This document shows positions 11,052 through 19,991 of a stretch of 64,000 bases of DNA, piece after piece (the stretch's first letter is position 1; each line of letters begins with the position of its first letter). Below the pieces are notes generated by a model that saw nothing but the letters and a program-made list of their open reading frames with translations, made no database searches and was not told where the DNA came from. A program made the position numbers and the translations under genes. Origin of the DNA: Anaerolineae bacterium (GTDB lineage Bacteria; Chloroflexota; Anaerolineae; UBA3071); assembly GCA_029907105.1 (NCBI GenBank), contig JARYMM010000008.1, positions 16,823 to 80,822 on the forward strand, read 5' to 3'.

Positions 11052-13073
11052 ATGTTCCAATCTCTGTTCTCCATCCTGCGCTCCGCCATCTCCGGCGAAG
11101 CGGCCTGGCGGCACATGGCTGCCATCAGTCAGTACCACCGCATCCAGGCCAGCCCTGGCTTTCGGGCGGCGGCCAACTACGTGGCCGGGCAACTGGAGGC
11201 GGCCGGCCTGGCCGTGCGCCTGCACAGCTACCCGGCCACCGACGACGCTCGCTACTGGAGCCTGGGCGGCTGGCAGGAGTGGGATTGCCAGGAGGCCACC
11301 CTGCATCTTCTGGGCGAGGGCGAGCCGCCGGAACTGCTGTGCGACTACCGGGCGGTGCCCACCTCGCTCATCCAGCGCAGCGCCAGCTTCGACGGCGAAG
11401 CCGAAGTCGTGTTGCTGGAGGACGGCACGCGGCCGGAGCACTACGAAGGGCTGGACGTGCGCGGCAAGCTGGTGCTCAGCGACGGCGACCTGGACGAGGT
11501 CTACGATCTGGCCGTGGCCCAGCGCGGCGCCCTGGGCATCCTCTGCGACCGCATGGAGGCCAAAGCGCCGGGCCGCAGCAAGCTGGACATGCCCGACCTG
11601 CGCCGCTACACCTCCTTCTGGTGGAGCGCCGGACAGCGTAAGTGCTTCGGCTTCGTCCTCACGCCGCGGCAGGGCGACCGGCTGCGCAAACTGCTCAGCG
11701 GGCGCGGCGCGGCCTCTTCCCCCGTGCGGGTGCGGGCGCACGTCGTCAGCCGCTTCTACGACGGGGCCATGGAGGTCGTCGAGGCCCGCATCCCCGGCCA
11801 GACCGCCCAGGAAGTCATCGTCATCGCCCACCTCTGCCATCCCACCCCCGGCGCTCACGACAACGCTTCCGGCTCGGCGGCGGCACTGGAGGCGGCCTGT
11901 GCGTTGCGCCGCCTGATAGACGCCGGCACGCTGGCCCGGCCGCAGCGGGGTATTCGCTTCCTCTGGGTGCCGGAGATCAACGGCACCTACGCTTACCTGG
12001 CGGCGCACGAGGCGGAGCTGCCCAACTGGATCGCCGGCCTGAACATGGACATGGTCGGCGCCGATCAGCGGCAGATTGACTGCGTCTTCGTGCTGGAGCG
12101 CCCGCCAGAGGCGCTGGCCTCCTTCGCTCCCGACCTGCTGGAGCGGCTGCGGGAGGAGTTGTTCGACGACGTGGACGCCCCGGCCGCCCGTGGCCGTTAC
12201 CCCCTCTTCCGCCACGGCGTGAGCAGCTTCAGCGGCGGCAGCGATCACATCCTGCTCTCCGACCCCAGCGTGGGCGTGCCCACGCCCATGCTCATCCAGT
12301 GGCCTGACCGTTACTGGCACACCTCGGCGGACACGGTGGACAAGGTGGATCCCAAAATGCTGGCCCGCGCCGCGGTGCTGGCTGCCGCCTATGCTCACTG
12401 GCTGGCCACGGCCGGAGAACAGGAAGCCTTCTGGCTGGGGCAGGAGATGGCCACGCGCTTCGAGGTACGACTGGCCCAGCGCGCCCAGCAAGCCATCGGA
12501 GATGGGCTGGCGGCGGAGACGCCGGCGGCGCTGGCGCAGGCCTGGACTGCCTTCCAGCGTCAGGCCGACTTCTGGCACGACCGTTATCTGGCGGCGCTGA
12601 CCACGCTGGAGCGCCTTTCTCCGAGCGTGAAGCTTTTCGTGGAGGAGTCCAAACGTGCCGGCCAGACGCTGCTCCGCCAGAAGGAGCGTGTCAGGACAGC
12701 CCTCAGGCGAAAGTTCGCCACCCTGGACGTGGAGTTCTCCTCCCCGTCGTCGGAGGAGCCCTGGCAGGTGGAGGCGGCGCAGCTTGTGCCTTGCCGGCTG
12801 TACCGGGGACCGCTCTCGCTGCGCACCCATCTGGCCCGGCTCAGCCCAGAAGAGCGGCTGGCCTGGCATCAGTTGGTAGCGCAGGCGGGGGAAGGCTGGG
12901 CCACTGCCCGCTTGCTGGCCGAGTACTGGAGCGATGGGCAACGCACGCTGCGGGACATCGTGGACCTGGTGGAAGTGGAGTGCGGCCAGCGGCGGGGGGC
13001 GGAGTTGCTGGAATATTTCCGCTTCCTGGAGAAGATGCGACTGGTGGAGTTGAGGCAAAGGCAGGCTTCTTGA
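11052..13073 (+). CDS. DUF4910-type M28-like aminopeptidase
   Basis: A zinc-dependent peptidase-like protein of 673 residues. I start it at the ATG 11052, which has AAAGGA upstream, not at 10989, which lies in the repeat tail. Residues ~20-240 include a PA-like inserted domain (VRGKLVLSDGD, about 137-147). The metal-site motifs follow: IAHLCHPTPGAHDNASG (His and Asp ligands, about 258-274), VPEINGT (catalytic Glu), LNMDMVG, and a late His in SGGSDHILL and RYWHTSADT. The C-terminal ~200 residues look like a helical and winged-helix extension (TLRDIVDLVEVECG). No signal peptide is seen. The natural substrate is not known. Confidence 0.82.
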   Translation: MFQSLFSILRSAISGEAAWRHMAAISQYHRIQASPGFRAAANYVAGQLEAAGLAVRLHSYPATDDARYWSLGGWQEWDCQEATLHLLGEGEPPELLCDYRAVPTSLIQRSASFDGEAEVVLLEDGTRPEHYEGLDVRGKLVLSDGDLDEVYDLAVAQRGALGILCDRMEAKAPGRSKLDMPDLRRYTSFWWSAGQRKCFGFVLTPRQGDRLRKLLSGRGAASSPVRVRAHVVSRFYDGAMEVVEARIPGQTAQEVIVIAHLCHPTPGAHDNASGSAAALEAACALRRLIDAGTLARPQRGIRFLWVPEINGTYAYLAAHEAELPNWIAGLNMDMVGADQRQIDCVFVLERPPEALASFAPDLLERLREELFDDVDAPAARGRYPLFRHGVSSFSGGSDHILLSDPSVGVPTPMLIQWPDRYWHTSADTVDKVDPKMLARAAVLAAAYAHWLATAGEQEAFWLGQEMATRFEVRLAQRAQQAIGDGLAAETPAALAQAWTAFQRQADFWHDRYLAALTTLERLSPSVKLFVEESKRAGQTLLRQKERVRTALRRKFATLDVEFSSPSSEEPWQVEAAQLVPCRLYRGPLSLRTHLARLSPEERLAWHQLVAQAGEGWATARLLAEYWSDGQRTLRDIVDLVEVECGQRRGAELLEYFRFLEKMRLVELRQRQAS

Positions 13074-13168
13074 ATGGGACACGAACGAACACGGATGAAC
13101 GCGGGGCAGGCCCGAGAAGACCTGTGTGCTTCCGTGTTCGCCCGCGTCCAACTATGCGAGGGGGAGAC

Positions 13169-13960
13169 ATGCAACCGTTGGATGCTCTGGTCCTGGCCGG
13201 CGCCTCGCCGGATGTTCCTGACCCGCTGGCCGTGGCCGAGGGCGTATCGCGCAAAGTGCTGGTAGACATCGGTGGGCAACCCATGCTCTGGTGGACGCTG
13301 CGGGCGCTGCGCGCTTCGGGCCGCGTGGGGCATCTGATCGTCCTGGGCGGCGAGCCAGGGGACATCGCCGACGTCGCCGGCCCCGCCGAGTGCCTGCCAG
13401 GGCAGGCCGAACTGTTGGACAAGGTCATGGCCGGCTTGCAACGTGTGGCGGCCCTCCACCCGCGAGCCGAGCTGGCCCTGTTTGTCAGCGGCGATGTGCC
13501 GCTCCTCACCCCGCAGGCGATCAACTGGTTCGTGGATACCTGCCTGGCCACGGAGGCGGACTTCTACTACCCGGTGGTGGAGCGGGCGGTGATGGAGGGG
13601 GCCTTTCCCGGCTCGGCCCGCACCTGCGTCTCCCTGCGCGACGGGCGCTTCTGCGGCGGGGACATCGTCCTGGTGCACGTGCATGTGGCCCTGGCCCGGC
13701 AGGAGCTGCTGCGGGAGTTGATGGCGCGGCGCAAGAGCCCCCTGCGGCAGGCGCGGATGGTGGGCATCATCCCCTTGCTCAAGCTGCTGTCGCGGCGGCT
13801 GTCCATTGCCGAAGCAGAGAAGATCGGCAGCCGCGCCCTGGGCGTGCGCGGCAAGGCCATCGTTTCCCCTTACGCCGAGCTGGCTATGGACGTGGACAAG
13901 CCCCATCACCTGGCCATCGCCCGGCAGGTGCTGGCGTCGCGTCTGGCGGAGGCGGCGTGA
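13169..13960 (+). CDS. MobA-like NTP-transferase domain protein
   Basis: A 263-residue protein of the nucleotide-sugar/molybdopterin nucleotidyltransferase fold. Signs are the N-terminal LDALVLAGASP loop, RKVLVDIGGQPMLWWTLRAL (about 30-50), and the metal-binding aspartate in LFVSGDVPLLTPQAINWF (about 107-124). The start at 13169 has GAGGGGGAG upstream; the longer upstream frame is a shadow of the peptidase gene. It overlaps the following PAP2 gene by 4 bp (GTGA). The LAGG glycine loop of true MobA is changed to LAGASPD, so MobA activity should not be assumed; a role in nucleotide-sugar or lipid-linked sugar metabolism is equally possible. Confidence 0.7.
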   Translation: MQPLDALVLAGASPDVPDPLAVAEGVSRKVLVDIGGQPMLWWTLRALRASGRVGHLIVLGGEPGDIADVAGPAECLPGQAELLDKVMAGLQRVAALHPRAELALFVSGDVPLLTPQAINWFVDTCLATEADFYYPVVERAVMEGAFPGSARTCVSLRDGRFCGGDIVLVHVHVALARQELLRELMARRKSPLRQARMVGIIPLLKLLSRRLSIAEAEKIGSRALGVRGKAIVSPYAELAMDVDKPHHLAIARQVLASRLAEAA

Positions 13961-14478
13961 GCGGTGAGGCGTGGTGGCCGCGTCTCCTGGCCGGCGACGA
14001 GCGGCTCACGGCGCGGGTGAGGATGCCGGAGACGGCACGACGCTGGCAGAGGCTGGCCACGGTGGCCGCCCATCTGGGCGATGGCTGGCTGTGGCTGCTG
14101 GGCTGGGGGCTGGCCTACGCCCTGGGCGATGCGGGGCTGCAGGGCACGGTGCTGCGCTGGGTCGGGGCGGCGTTGCTGGCTGGCGGCATGGTGACGGCGA
14201 TCAAAGTTGCCCTGCGGCGGGAGCGGCCCACGGCAGCGCGAGGCTTCTATGCCTTGCGCCATGATGTGCACTCCTTCCCCTCAGGCCATGCGGCGCGCCT
14301 GGGCGTGGCGGCTGTGTTCGGGTCACTCCTGGGACCGGCCTGGGGCGGGCTTTTCGCAGCGGTGGCACTGCTTGTAGCCTGGGCGCGGGTGGCGCTGGGC
14401 GTGCACTACCTGCTGGATGTGGCCGTGGGGTTGGCCATCGGGGTGGTGTGCGCGCTGGCCATCTGGCGGGTCTGGTGA
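13957..14478 (+). CDS. PAP2-family membrane phosphatase
   Basis: A 173-residue integral membrane phosphatase (type 2 phosphatidic acid phosphatase superfamily). All three catalytic blocks are visible: KVALRRERP (KxxxxxxRP), SFPSGHAARLG (PSGH) and ARVALGVHYLLDV (SRxxxxxHxxxD, with Ala for Ser). Four to five hydrophobic segments cover most of the chain. The start is GTG at 13957, within a GTGA overlap with the upstream gene and with GGAGG just before it. Likely substrates are undecaprenyl pyrophosphate or a phospholipid phosphate. Its 3' end overlaps the convergent nucleotidyltransferase gene by 73 bp. Confidence 0.85.
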   Translation: MSGEAWWPRLLAGDERLTARVRMPETARRWQRLATVAAHLGDGWLWLLGWGLAYALGDAGLQGTVLRWVGAALLAGGMVTAIKVALRRERPTAARGFYALRHDVHSFPSGHAARLGVAAVFGSLLGPAWGGLFAAVALLVAWARVALGVHYLLDVAVGLAIGVVCALAIWRVW

Positions 14479-15212
14479 CCTTCCTCAGTCATCACTCTCC
14501 CTATACGCTCGCAGGCAAAGCGGAAGAATCTTCTCGCCTCCGAGTTCATCCACTGTCTGTCTTCTGCTGTCGCCTGCCCGGCGTACGACCTTTTGGCTGC
14601 CTCAATGTGTTTCCTCCACTGCGGAAAAGCGCTGCCTGCCCATTCCGCGGCCGCGGCTTTGGAGACAACCACATCCCTGGTTTGGAAACTGTACATCAGG
14701 CGACACAGGTTCAGAATGCAATAGTCCGGGTACTTATCCAGATGTGCCTGCACATACCTCAACTCACCCCACAAGGCGCTCTCAAGCTCCGCCCAGGTGA
14801 CCGGCGGATACACCTGTTTCGGTTCCGGGCCGTGTAAGATGAGGCAACGCCCCGCTCGCATGTGTTCGCGATGCAGCGCCCACGATTCATCCGTGATGTC
14901 CGGTTGCAACTGATGCACCGGTGGTGACGTGTGCTGCGCTTCCTCCAAAAGGATGTAATACCCATCCAGTTCGGCTCCCAGCGGGGGAAAATCCCTGGCC
15001 AGTGCGTCATGGAGTTCGTTGATGGCACGACGCTCGGCGTCCGTCAGTGCCTCTGTCAGAATCACGTGGAAATCTATATCCCCCGTGAATTCCGACTCCG
15101 CAAAGGCGGCGGCTCCGTAGACATAGATGCCGTACAGCTTGTCGCCCAGCGCGGCCCGCAGACCTTCCCGCAACGCCTGGCAAAGGCCCTGGATGTCCTC
15201 TGGAAACCTCAT
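14406..15212 (-). CDS. Nucleotidyltransferase-fold protein with degenerate active site (aadA/DUF4111-like)
   Basis: A 268-residue protein resembling aminoglycoside adenylyltransferase-type proteins: an N-terminal nucleotidyltransferase domain (YGIYVYGAAAFAESEFTGDID, about 27-47) and a C-terminal helical DUF4111-like domain (ILNLCRLMYSFQT, about 170). The first catalytic motif should be GS; here it is GA, while the DID aspartates are kept, so activity is doubtful. I start it at ATG 15212 with AGAGGTGG upstream; GTG 15218 is possible. The last ~24 residues are read from DNA that also encodes the end of the PAP2 protein on the other strand and may have no function. Confidence 0.7.
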   Translation of the reverse strand: MRFPEDIQGLCQALREGLRAALGDKLYGIYVYGAAAFAESEFTGDIDFHVILTEALTDAERRAINELHDALARDFPPLGAELDGYYILLEEAQHTSPPVHQLQPDITDESWALHREHMRAGRCLILHGPEPKQVYPPVTWAELESALWGELRYVQAHLDKYPDYCILNLCRLMYSFQTRDVVVSKAAAAEWAGSAFPQWRKHIEAAKRSYAGQATAEDRQWMNSEARRFFRFACERIGRVMTEEGHQTRQMASAHTTPMANPTATSSR

Positions 15213-15228
15213 GACCACCTCTCGCGCC

Positions 15229-16153
15229 TGATATTACAACCGTACTTTGCGACCAGGCCGACCAAACCGGCAATTCAGTCGCCTCAGCTTCAGCGGGCTG
15301 CTGGGCGGCGTTGCTCCCTGCTTTCGGCGGCGAAAGCGACAAGGGCGATGCCGTGAACGGCGCCCACAACCGCACCGGCGATGGCAATGGCCGCGCCCAC
15401 GACGAGGATGCCCGCCAGAACCGAGCCAACCTTCTGGGCCAGGTCAATGCCGGCGAAGATCAGTGGCATTCCCGCAGCCCAGGCCAGGGCATTGGCGGGC
15501 AGCCATCGCCAGGCTCTCCCGACATGCCTCCTGAGCGCAGCCCACTGTGCGGCACTCAGGATCAGCCCGGCCACCAGCCCCAACCCACTGGCCAGAAGGA
15601 GCACGATGGCCTGCGGCGGTTCCTGCATCGCTGGCGAAGCGCTGTCGGCGGAGAGGCTGGCCAGGGTCATGGGGATCGAGCCGCAGAGCCAGGCGATGAC
15701 CGCTCCAATCACCGTGGCCGCCACCCAGGTGCGCCGGGAGACGCTGGCGATCGCCCGTCGCAGGACGGACCACTGAGCCAGGCCGACGATGACCCCTTCC
15801 AGGGCCCCCGTCGCGGTCATGAGGGCGGCGCTGACCAATGCGGGACCAGGCCCGGGGGCATCGGATAGGCCGGAGAAGAGGCCGACGCCAATGGCGAAAG
15901 TGGAACCAAGGCCGACCAGCTCGCCGAGGCAATTAGCGAGCACCCACCTTGACCATAGGCGAAGCGGTCGGCCGCAGGCGCCGGCCTCAGGCGCGACGTG
16001 GCTTGAACTAAAGAGGCACATCAGAGCCTGCCCTGAGCGAAGGCGAAGGGGGGCGAAGAATCTCTTCGGGGCCGACACTTTGCCACTCCAGAACGAGATT
16101 CTTCGTCGCTGCGCTCCTCAGAATGACAAAACCATCGTTGTAGTACTAACCGA
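15229..16153. other. Segment bounded by two inverted half-ends of the family B element
   Basis: At 15231 the DNA reads ATTACAACCGTACTT. At 16136-16153 the complement reads TTAGTACTACAACG followed by ATGGTTTTGTCATTCTG, so the two ends face each other as in B elements. Between them lies the membrane-protein gene. It could be an element that has picked up a gene, or two independent remnants. Confidence 0.35.
15290..16021 (-). CDS. Polytopic membrane protein of unknown function
   Basis: About 243 residues if started at ATG 16021. The 19 extra upstream codons are repeat-derived (LRLRSGQAL) and are probably not native. Six or so hydrophobic segments are visible. Two internal units are related: EGVIVGLAQWSVLRRAI and AGLILSAAQWAALRRHV, each ending in a QW-x-x-LRR motif after a membrane helix, which indicates an ancient duplication. 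No catalytic motif is seen. It sits between two inverted half-ends of the B element. The function is unknown and the start uncertain. Confidence 0.6.
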   Translation of the reverse strand: MCLFSSSHVAPEAGACGRPLRLWSRWVLANCLGELVGLGSTFAIGVGLFSGLSDAPGPGPALVSAALMTATGALEGVIVGLAQWSVLRRAIASVSRRTWVAATVIGAVIAWLCGSIPMTLASLSADSASPAMQEPPQAIVLLLASGLGLVAGLILSAAQWAALRRHVGRAWRWLPANALAWAAGMPLIFAGIDLAQKVGSVLAGILVVGAAIAIAGAVVGAVHGIALVAFAAESREQRRPAAR

Positions 16154-16191
16154 TGGACGGAATCCGCAGTGCTGCCCCGAAGAAGGAGTCC

Positions 16192-16282
16192 CAGTAGATG
16201 GAAAATTGCTCCGCCAGGATCGTCAGATCCTGGCGAAAAGCGGGGATCTGACGATCCCCTCAGAGCAAATTTCCATCCACTG
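16192..16282. repeat. Double-hairpin repeat element, copy 5 (family C)
   Basis: Outer arms CAGTAGATGGAAAATTGCTC and, as complement, CAGTGGATGGAAATTTGCTC. Hairpin 1 (16212-16235) has stem CGCCAGGATC and loop GTCA; hairpin 2 (16242-16259) has stem GGGGATC and loop TGAC. The copy at 62815 has the same two stems in the opposite order, so it is this element inverted. The rest of the gap 16283-16462 holds no gene. Confidence 0.8.
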
Positions 16283-16462
16283 AGTCTGGCTGTCCTCACG
16301 CTGGGAGCGACAGATGGGCTGCCTTCGGTTCCGGCTATGATTTCCATATGATCCTGAGTTGAACCAGGCTCGATACTATAATTATACCCCCCCTGGGGGT
16401 TTGGGGCAAAACATTTGAGCGGGGGCCGTGCCTGCGTAGGGCGGATGGGAAAGGAAAACCCG

Positions 16463-17716
16463 CTATAGGCCGGTGCGCAGGGGGTGCACCGACAGGTACT
16501 GGTGCAGGATGTCGGCCGCCGGCCCGCCAATGTCGTACGTCTCCCAGCCGGCCGGCGCGGCCAGGGCGTAGATGGCTGCGCCCTTGACATAATCATCTCT
16601 GGCCAATTCGGCGTCATACCAGGCCAGTTGCTCGATGTAGAAACCGGCCCCTGTGGTGCTGGCCCGGCCTTCGGCCCGCCAGAAGTCGGTGAAGTCCTTC
16701 CAGCCCCGCCCCGGCGGGCCGGGGCGATTGCCCACCTGGCCATCAATGCCCACCTCGGTGATCAGCAGGGGCACCTCCAGCCCGGCCGGTTGCAGGTACT
16801 GCCGATACACCTTGCGGTAGCGCAGGGTCAGCCAGCCCTCGTCGCCCTCATCGCTGCCCGCCTGCAACTGATGCGCGCCGCTGGCGAACCACAGATAAGG
16901 GGCGGCGTATTCGTGCAGCCCCAGATAGCCGCCATGCTCCTGCACTGCCTGCAGGGCGGGAGTGAAGGCCGGCCAAAGCTCCAGCGCCGGCTGGCCGGTG
17001 CTGAAGTTGCCCACGCAGGAGCGGATGCCCTCGGCGGCCAGCAGACGCGTGCGTTCAGCCTCGAAGGTGGCCAGAGAGGCCATCTGCCCGGCATCGTTGG
17101 GGATGGGCTCGTTGTAGGCCTCCCAGGCATCAATGTGCGCCTGGCGACGGGGTTCGCTGGCGATGGGCAGCAGCAGGTCCACAAACTGGCGCGCTGCCTC
17201 TTCGGGGTTCCAATCGGCCAGGTTGGGCAGGGGCAGGGGGGTGTAGCGGGCCACGACCAGAGTGTTGGGCGAGATCTTCTTGATGTCGGCCACGAAGGTG
17301 GGGTCGTATTCCAGCGTCTTGACCAGGGCCACGTTGCCCGTGTGCAGCAGGTCGAAGACCTGGGGGTGGTTGTAGCCGACGAAAAGCCCCAGCTTGGTCG
17401 GAGGGCCCGGGGGAAAAGGCGTCGCCGTGGGCGTCGGCGTAGGTTTGGGCGTGGCTGTGGCTGTCGCCGTCGGGCCGGGCGTCACCGTGGCGCTGGGCGT
17501 CACCATAGGCGGACGGGGGGTGGGCGTCGCTAGGGGCGAGGTGAGGCCGCTCGTACTTGTGGCCGTCGGTGTGCCCGTAAGGCGGGGGCGAGGAGTACGG
17601 GTGGGCGTGGGCGTCGGCGGCGGTCGGCCGCGGCGACAGGCCTCGACGAGCAGCCCGGCGGCAGCGCTCAGGGCCAGGGCCAGGAAACGACGGCGGCTCC
17701 ACAGCATGTCGGTCAT
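16463..17716 (-). CDS. Exported glycoside hydrolase-like protein (clan A type)
   Basis: A 417-residue protein. The N-terminus carries a twin-arginine-like signal (SRRRFLALALSAAAGLLVEAC), with a Cys that could be lipidated, followed by a Thr-Pro-rich linker to ~residue 110. The catalytic part looks like a TIM-barrel glycosidase: the putative acid/base Glu in AYNEP (about 203-207) and the putative nucleophile Glu in LLITEVGIDG (about 325). It starts 4 bp after the aldolase stop, so it is the last gene of the sugar operon and may release the sugar that the transporter takes up. The family (GH39/GH5-like) is an inference. Confidence 0.65.
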   Translation of the reverse strand: MTDMLWSRRRFLALALSAAAGLLVEACRRGRPPPTPTPTRTPRPRLTGTPTATSTSGLTSPLATPTPRPPMVTPSATVTPGPTATATATPKPTPTPTATPFPPGPPTKLGLFVGYNHPQVFDLLHTGNVALVKTLEYDPTFVADIKKISPNTLVVARYTPLPLPNLADWNPEEAARQFVDLLLPIASEPRRQAHIDAWEAYNEPIPNDAGQMASLATFEAERTRLLAAEGIRSCVGNFSTGQPALELWPAFTPALQAVQEHGGYLGLHEYAAPYLWFASGAHQLQAGSDEGDEGWLTLRYRKVYRQYLQPAGLEVPLLITEVGIDGQVGNRPGPPGRGWKDFTDFWRAEGRASTTGAGFYIEQLAWYDAELARDDYVKGAAIYALAAPAGWETYDIGGPAADILHQYLSVHPLRTGL

Positions 17717-17720
17717 CGCA

Positions 17721-18386
17721 CTACTCGGCACAGACCACCTGCCCATACAGGTGGCGGGCGAAGTACTGCATGGCCTGGATCTGTTCGGCGGCCAGGACGT
17801 GGGGCGTGCCAATGGTCAGGGCCAGGATGTAGATGTGGGCGGCCTTCTCCACCACATGGGCCACGCGCAGGACGGCCTTCAGGTCCTTGCCCACGCACAG
17901 CGTGCCGTGATTGGGCAGCAGCACAGCATTGCGCTCGCCCAGGGCCTTGATGGCGTTTTCGGCCAGCTCCGGCGTGCCCGGCAGGGCATAGTCGGCGCAG
18001 ATGATTTTGTCGCCCACGATCTGGGCGAAATCCTCGCTGATGGCCGGCAGCTCCATGCGGTTGACGCCCAATACGCTGGAATGGAGCGGGTGGTCGTGAA
18101 TGATGGCGTTGACATCTGGCCGTGCCCTGTACACGCCCACGTGCAACCTCTTCTCGATCGAGGGCCGCAGGCAGCCGTCCACGATCTCCAGTTCCTCGTT
18201 GAGCACGACGATGTCCTCTTCCCGGATGTCCTCATAGTCCAGGCCGCTGGGGCTGATGTAGATCAGGCCGCTCTCGGGGTCGCGCAGGCTGACGTTCCCC
18301 CAGGTCCCCACCGTCAGCCCTTGCTGGATCATGGTCACGCCGGCTCCGGCGACCGCTTTTTTCAGTTCGTTGTTGATCTTAGGCAT
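17721..18386 (-). CDS. fucA: Class II aldolase, L-fuculose-phosphate aldolase-like
   Basis: A zinc enzyme of 221 residues that cleaves a ketose-1-phosphate into DHAP and an aldehyde. Visible features are GTWGNVSLR (about 27-35), ISPSGLDY (phosphate/substrate loop, about 44-51), the catalytic Glu in RPSIEKRLH, the zinc ligands in HDHPLHS (about 95-101), and a third zinc His in LPNHGTL. I start it at 18386, before MPKINNELKK; the longer frame upstream is intergenic. With the FGGY kinase next to it, it forms a kinase-aldolase pathway. The precise substrate (fuculose, ribulose or other ketose phosphate) is not determined. Confidence 0.82.
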   Translation of the reverse strand: MPKINNELKKAVAGAGVTMIQQGLTVGTWGNVSLRDPESGLIYISPSGLDYEDIREEDIVVLNEELEIVDGCLRPSIEKRLHVGVYRARPDVNAIIHDHPLHSSVLGVNRMELPAISEDFAQIVGDKIICADYALPGTPELAENAIKALGERNAVLLPNHGTLCVGKDLKAVLRVAHVVEKAAHIYILALTIGTPHVLAAEQIQAMQYFARHLYGQVVCAE

Positions 18387-18491
18387 AGTCTTAACATATC
18401 TCCAGTCAGCAAGCACAATACAAGTCATCAAGACGAAGGACGAAGGTACCCCATTCGTCTTTCGTCCTTCATCCCTCATCCCTTTCGTGTT

Positions 18492-19991
18492 CTAACGCCT
18501 GAACGTGTCCTTCAGTTGCTCATACAACTCCAGAAAGATGGCATACTGCCTCTCGTAGACATCGCTGGCCGCTTCGCTGAACACCCGCCTGTCCGTGGTG
18601 ACCATCCTGGCCACTGCCTCCTCCAGGGAGGGGTAGAGGCCCAGCGCTTTGCCACACAGCAGGACGTTGCCCAGGTTGGCCGTATCGGGCACGCTCACCG
18701 TGACCACCGGCCTGCGCAGCACCTTGCCCAGGATGTCCAGCCAGACGGGGCTTTTCAGCCCGCCGCCCACGGCCCTGACCTCGTTGACTGTGATGCCCAG
18801 CGATTCCACCGTCTCCATGGCGTTGCGCAGGGCAAAGGACACCCCCTCCATGATGGCCCGGATGAAGTGCGCCTTCTCCGAAGCCAGGCTGATGCCATAG
18901 AACACGCCGCGGGCGTAGGGGTCCCAGTAGGGCGTGCGTTCACCCATCAGGTAGGGCAGGAAGATCAGGCCGCCGCAGCCGTCGGGGACGTTCCCGGCGC
19001 TCTGGCTGTATTGCTCGAAGATGTCGCCGCTACGGCCCGTTTCCGCCCTGTCGAAAGCGCCCTTGAACCAGTTCAGAGACTCGCCTGCCGTCTGGATGAC
19101 CCCCAGGGTGACCCAGCGCTCGCGCAGGCAGTAGTGCCAGCAGAGCGTGCGCTGCCGCGCGTCAGGCAGGGGCCTGTCCGAACAGACGGTGACCACGCCT
19201 GCTGTGCCGATGATCAGGGTGACCTGGCCGGGGTGGATCATGCCTGCGCCCAGGGCCGAGGCCGAGTTGTCCGAACTGCCGTTGACCACCGGCGTGCCTG
19301 CTTTGATGCCCGTGAGCGTTGCTGCCTGCGGCGTGACCCTTCCGATGATCTCGTCTGAGGGCAAGGCCTCCGGGAACAGGGTGCGGGGAATGCCGAAGAG
19401 GTCGAACATCCGCTCGGACCAGGCCCGCTTTTCCACGTCAAACAAGAGCGTGCCGCTGGCCTCAGCGTAGTCGGTCACCGCCCGGCCGGTGAGCCTGTAC
19501 TTGATGAAGTCCTTGGCCACCAGGATGCGCGCCACCCGGCGCCACACCTCCGGCTGATGCTCCTGGACCCATCTGACCTGTGGAGCGGTGTAGGTGGTGG
19601 TGGCGAAGTTGCGTGTCTCCTGGAAAACGAGGGCTCTGGCCGCTTCGTCTCTGTTGATGTCATCCACGATGCCGCTGGCGCGCTGGTCCATCCAGGTGAT
19701 GGCCGGGCGCAGCAGGCGCTCTTCCCTGTCCAGATAGACCTGGGTGTGCATCTGGCCACAGAGGCCGACGCCCACGATGGCGTCGAAAGCGGAGGGATGC
19801 CTGCCCTTGAGCTCCTGGCAGGCGCTGAGCAGACCGTCCCACCAGGCCTCTGCATCCTGTTCGGCGGTGCCGGGGTGGGGCGAAAGAATGGGGTACTCGC
19901 GGGTGGCGGAGCCCACGAGCCGGCCCTCTTCGGCAAACAGGGCAACCTTGAGGCCGGTGGTGCCCAGATCAATGCCCAGAAGCGTGTTCAC
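18492..19991 (-). CDS. xylB: FGGY-family carbohydrate kinase, xylulokinase-like
   Basis: A 499-residue sugar kinase phosphorylating a ketose in the cytoplasm. The start is GTG 19991, overlapping the permease stop by 4 bp. Motifs: LLGIDLGTTGLKVALF (phosphate 1 loop, about 4-19), GLCGQMHTQVYLD (about 77-89), WMDQRASG, the ATP-binding IIGTAGVVTV block, and the second FGGY signature RAVGGGLKSPVWLDILGK (about 405-422). Length and motifs fit XylB, but xylulokinase, L-ribulokinase and related enzymes are hard to separate by eye. No sugar isomerase is present in the operon, so the transported sugar may already be a ketose, or the isomerase may be elsewhere. Confidence 0.82.
   Translation of the reverse strand: MNTLLGIDLGTTGLKVALFAEEGRLVGSATREYPILSPHPGTAEQDAEAWWDGLLSACQELKGRHPSAFDAIVGVGLCGQMHTQVYLDREERLLRPAITWMDQRASGIVDDINRDEAARALVFQETRNFATTTYTAPQVRWVQEHQPEVWRRVARILVAKDFIKYRLTGRAVTDYAEASGTLLFDVEKRAWSERMFDLFGIPRTLFPEALPSDEIIGRVTPQAATLTGIKAGTPVVNGSSDNSASALGAGMIHPGQVTLIIGTAGVVTVCSDRPLPDARQRTLCWHYCLRERWVTLGVIQTAGESLNWFKGAFDRAETGRSGDIFEQYSQSAGNVPDGCGGLIFLPYLMGERTPYWDPYARGVFYGISLASEKAHFIRAIMEGVSFALRNAMETVESLGITVNEVRAVGGGLKSPVWLDILGKVLRRPVVTVSVPDTANLGNVLLCGKALGLYPSLEEAVARMVTTDRRVFSEAASDVYERQYAIFLELYEQLKDTFRR

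Noticed and set aside
10941..13151. Long minus-strand frame of 736 codons
   Set aside because: It is the mirror of the peptidase gene in GC-rich DNA; the plus-strand product has metal-site motifs and a ribosome site.
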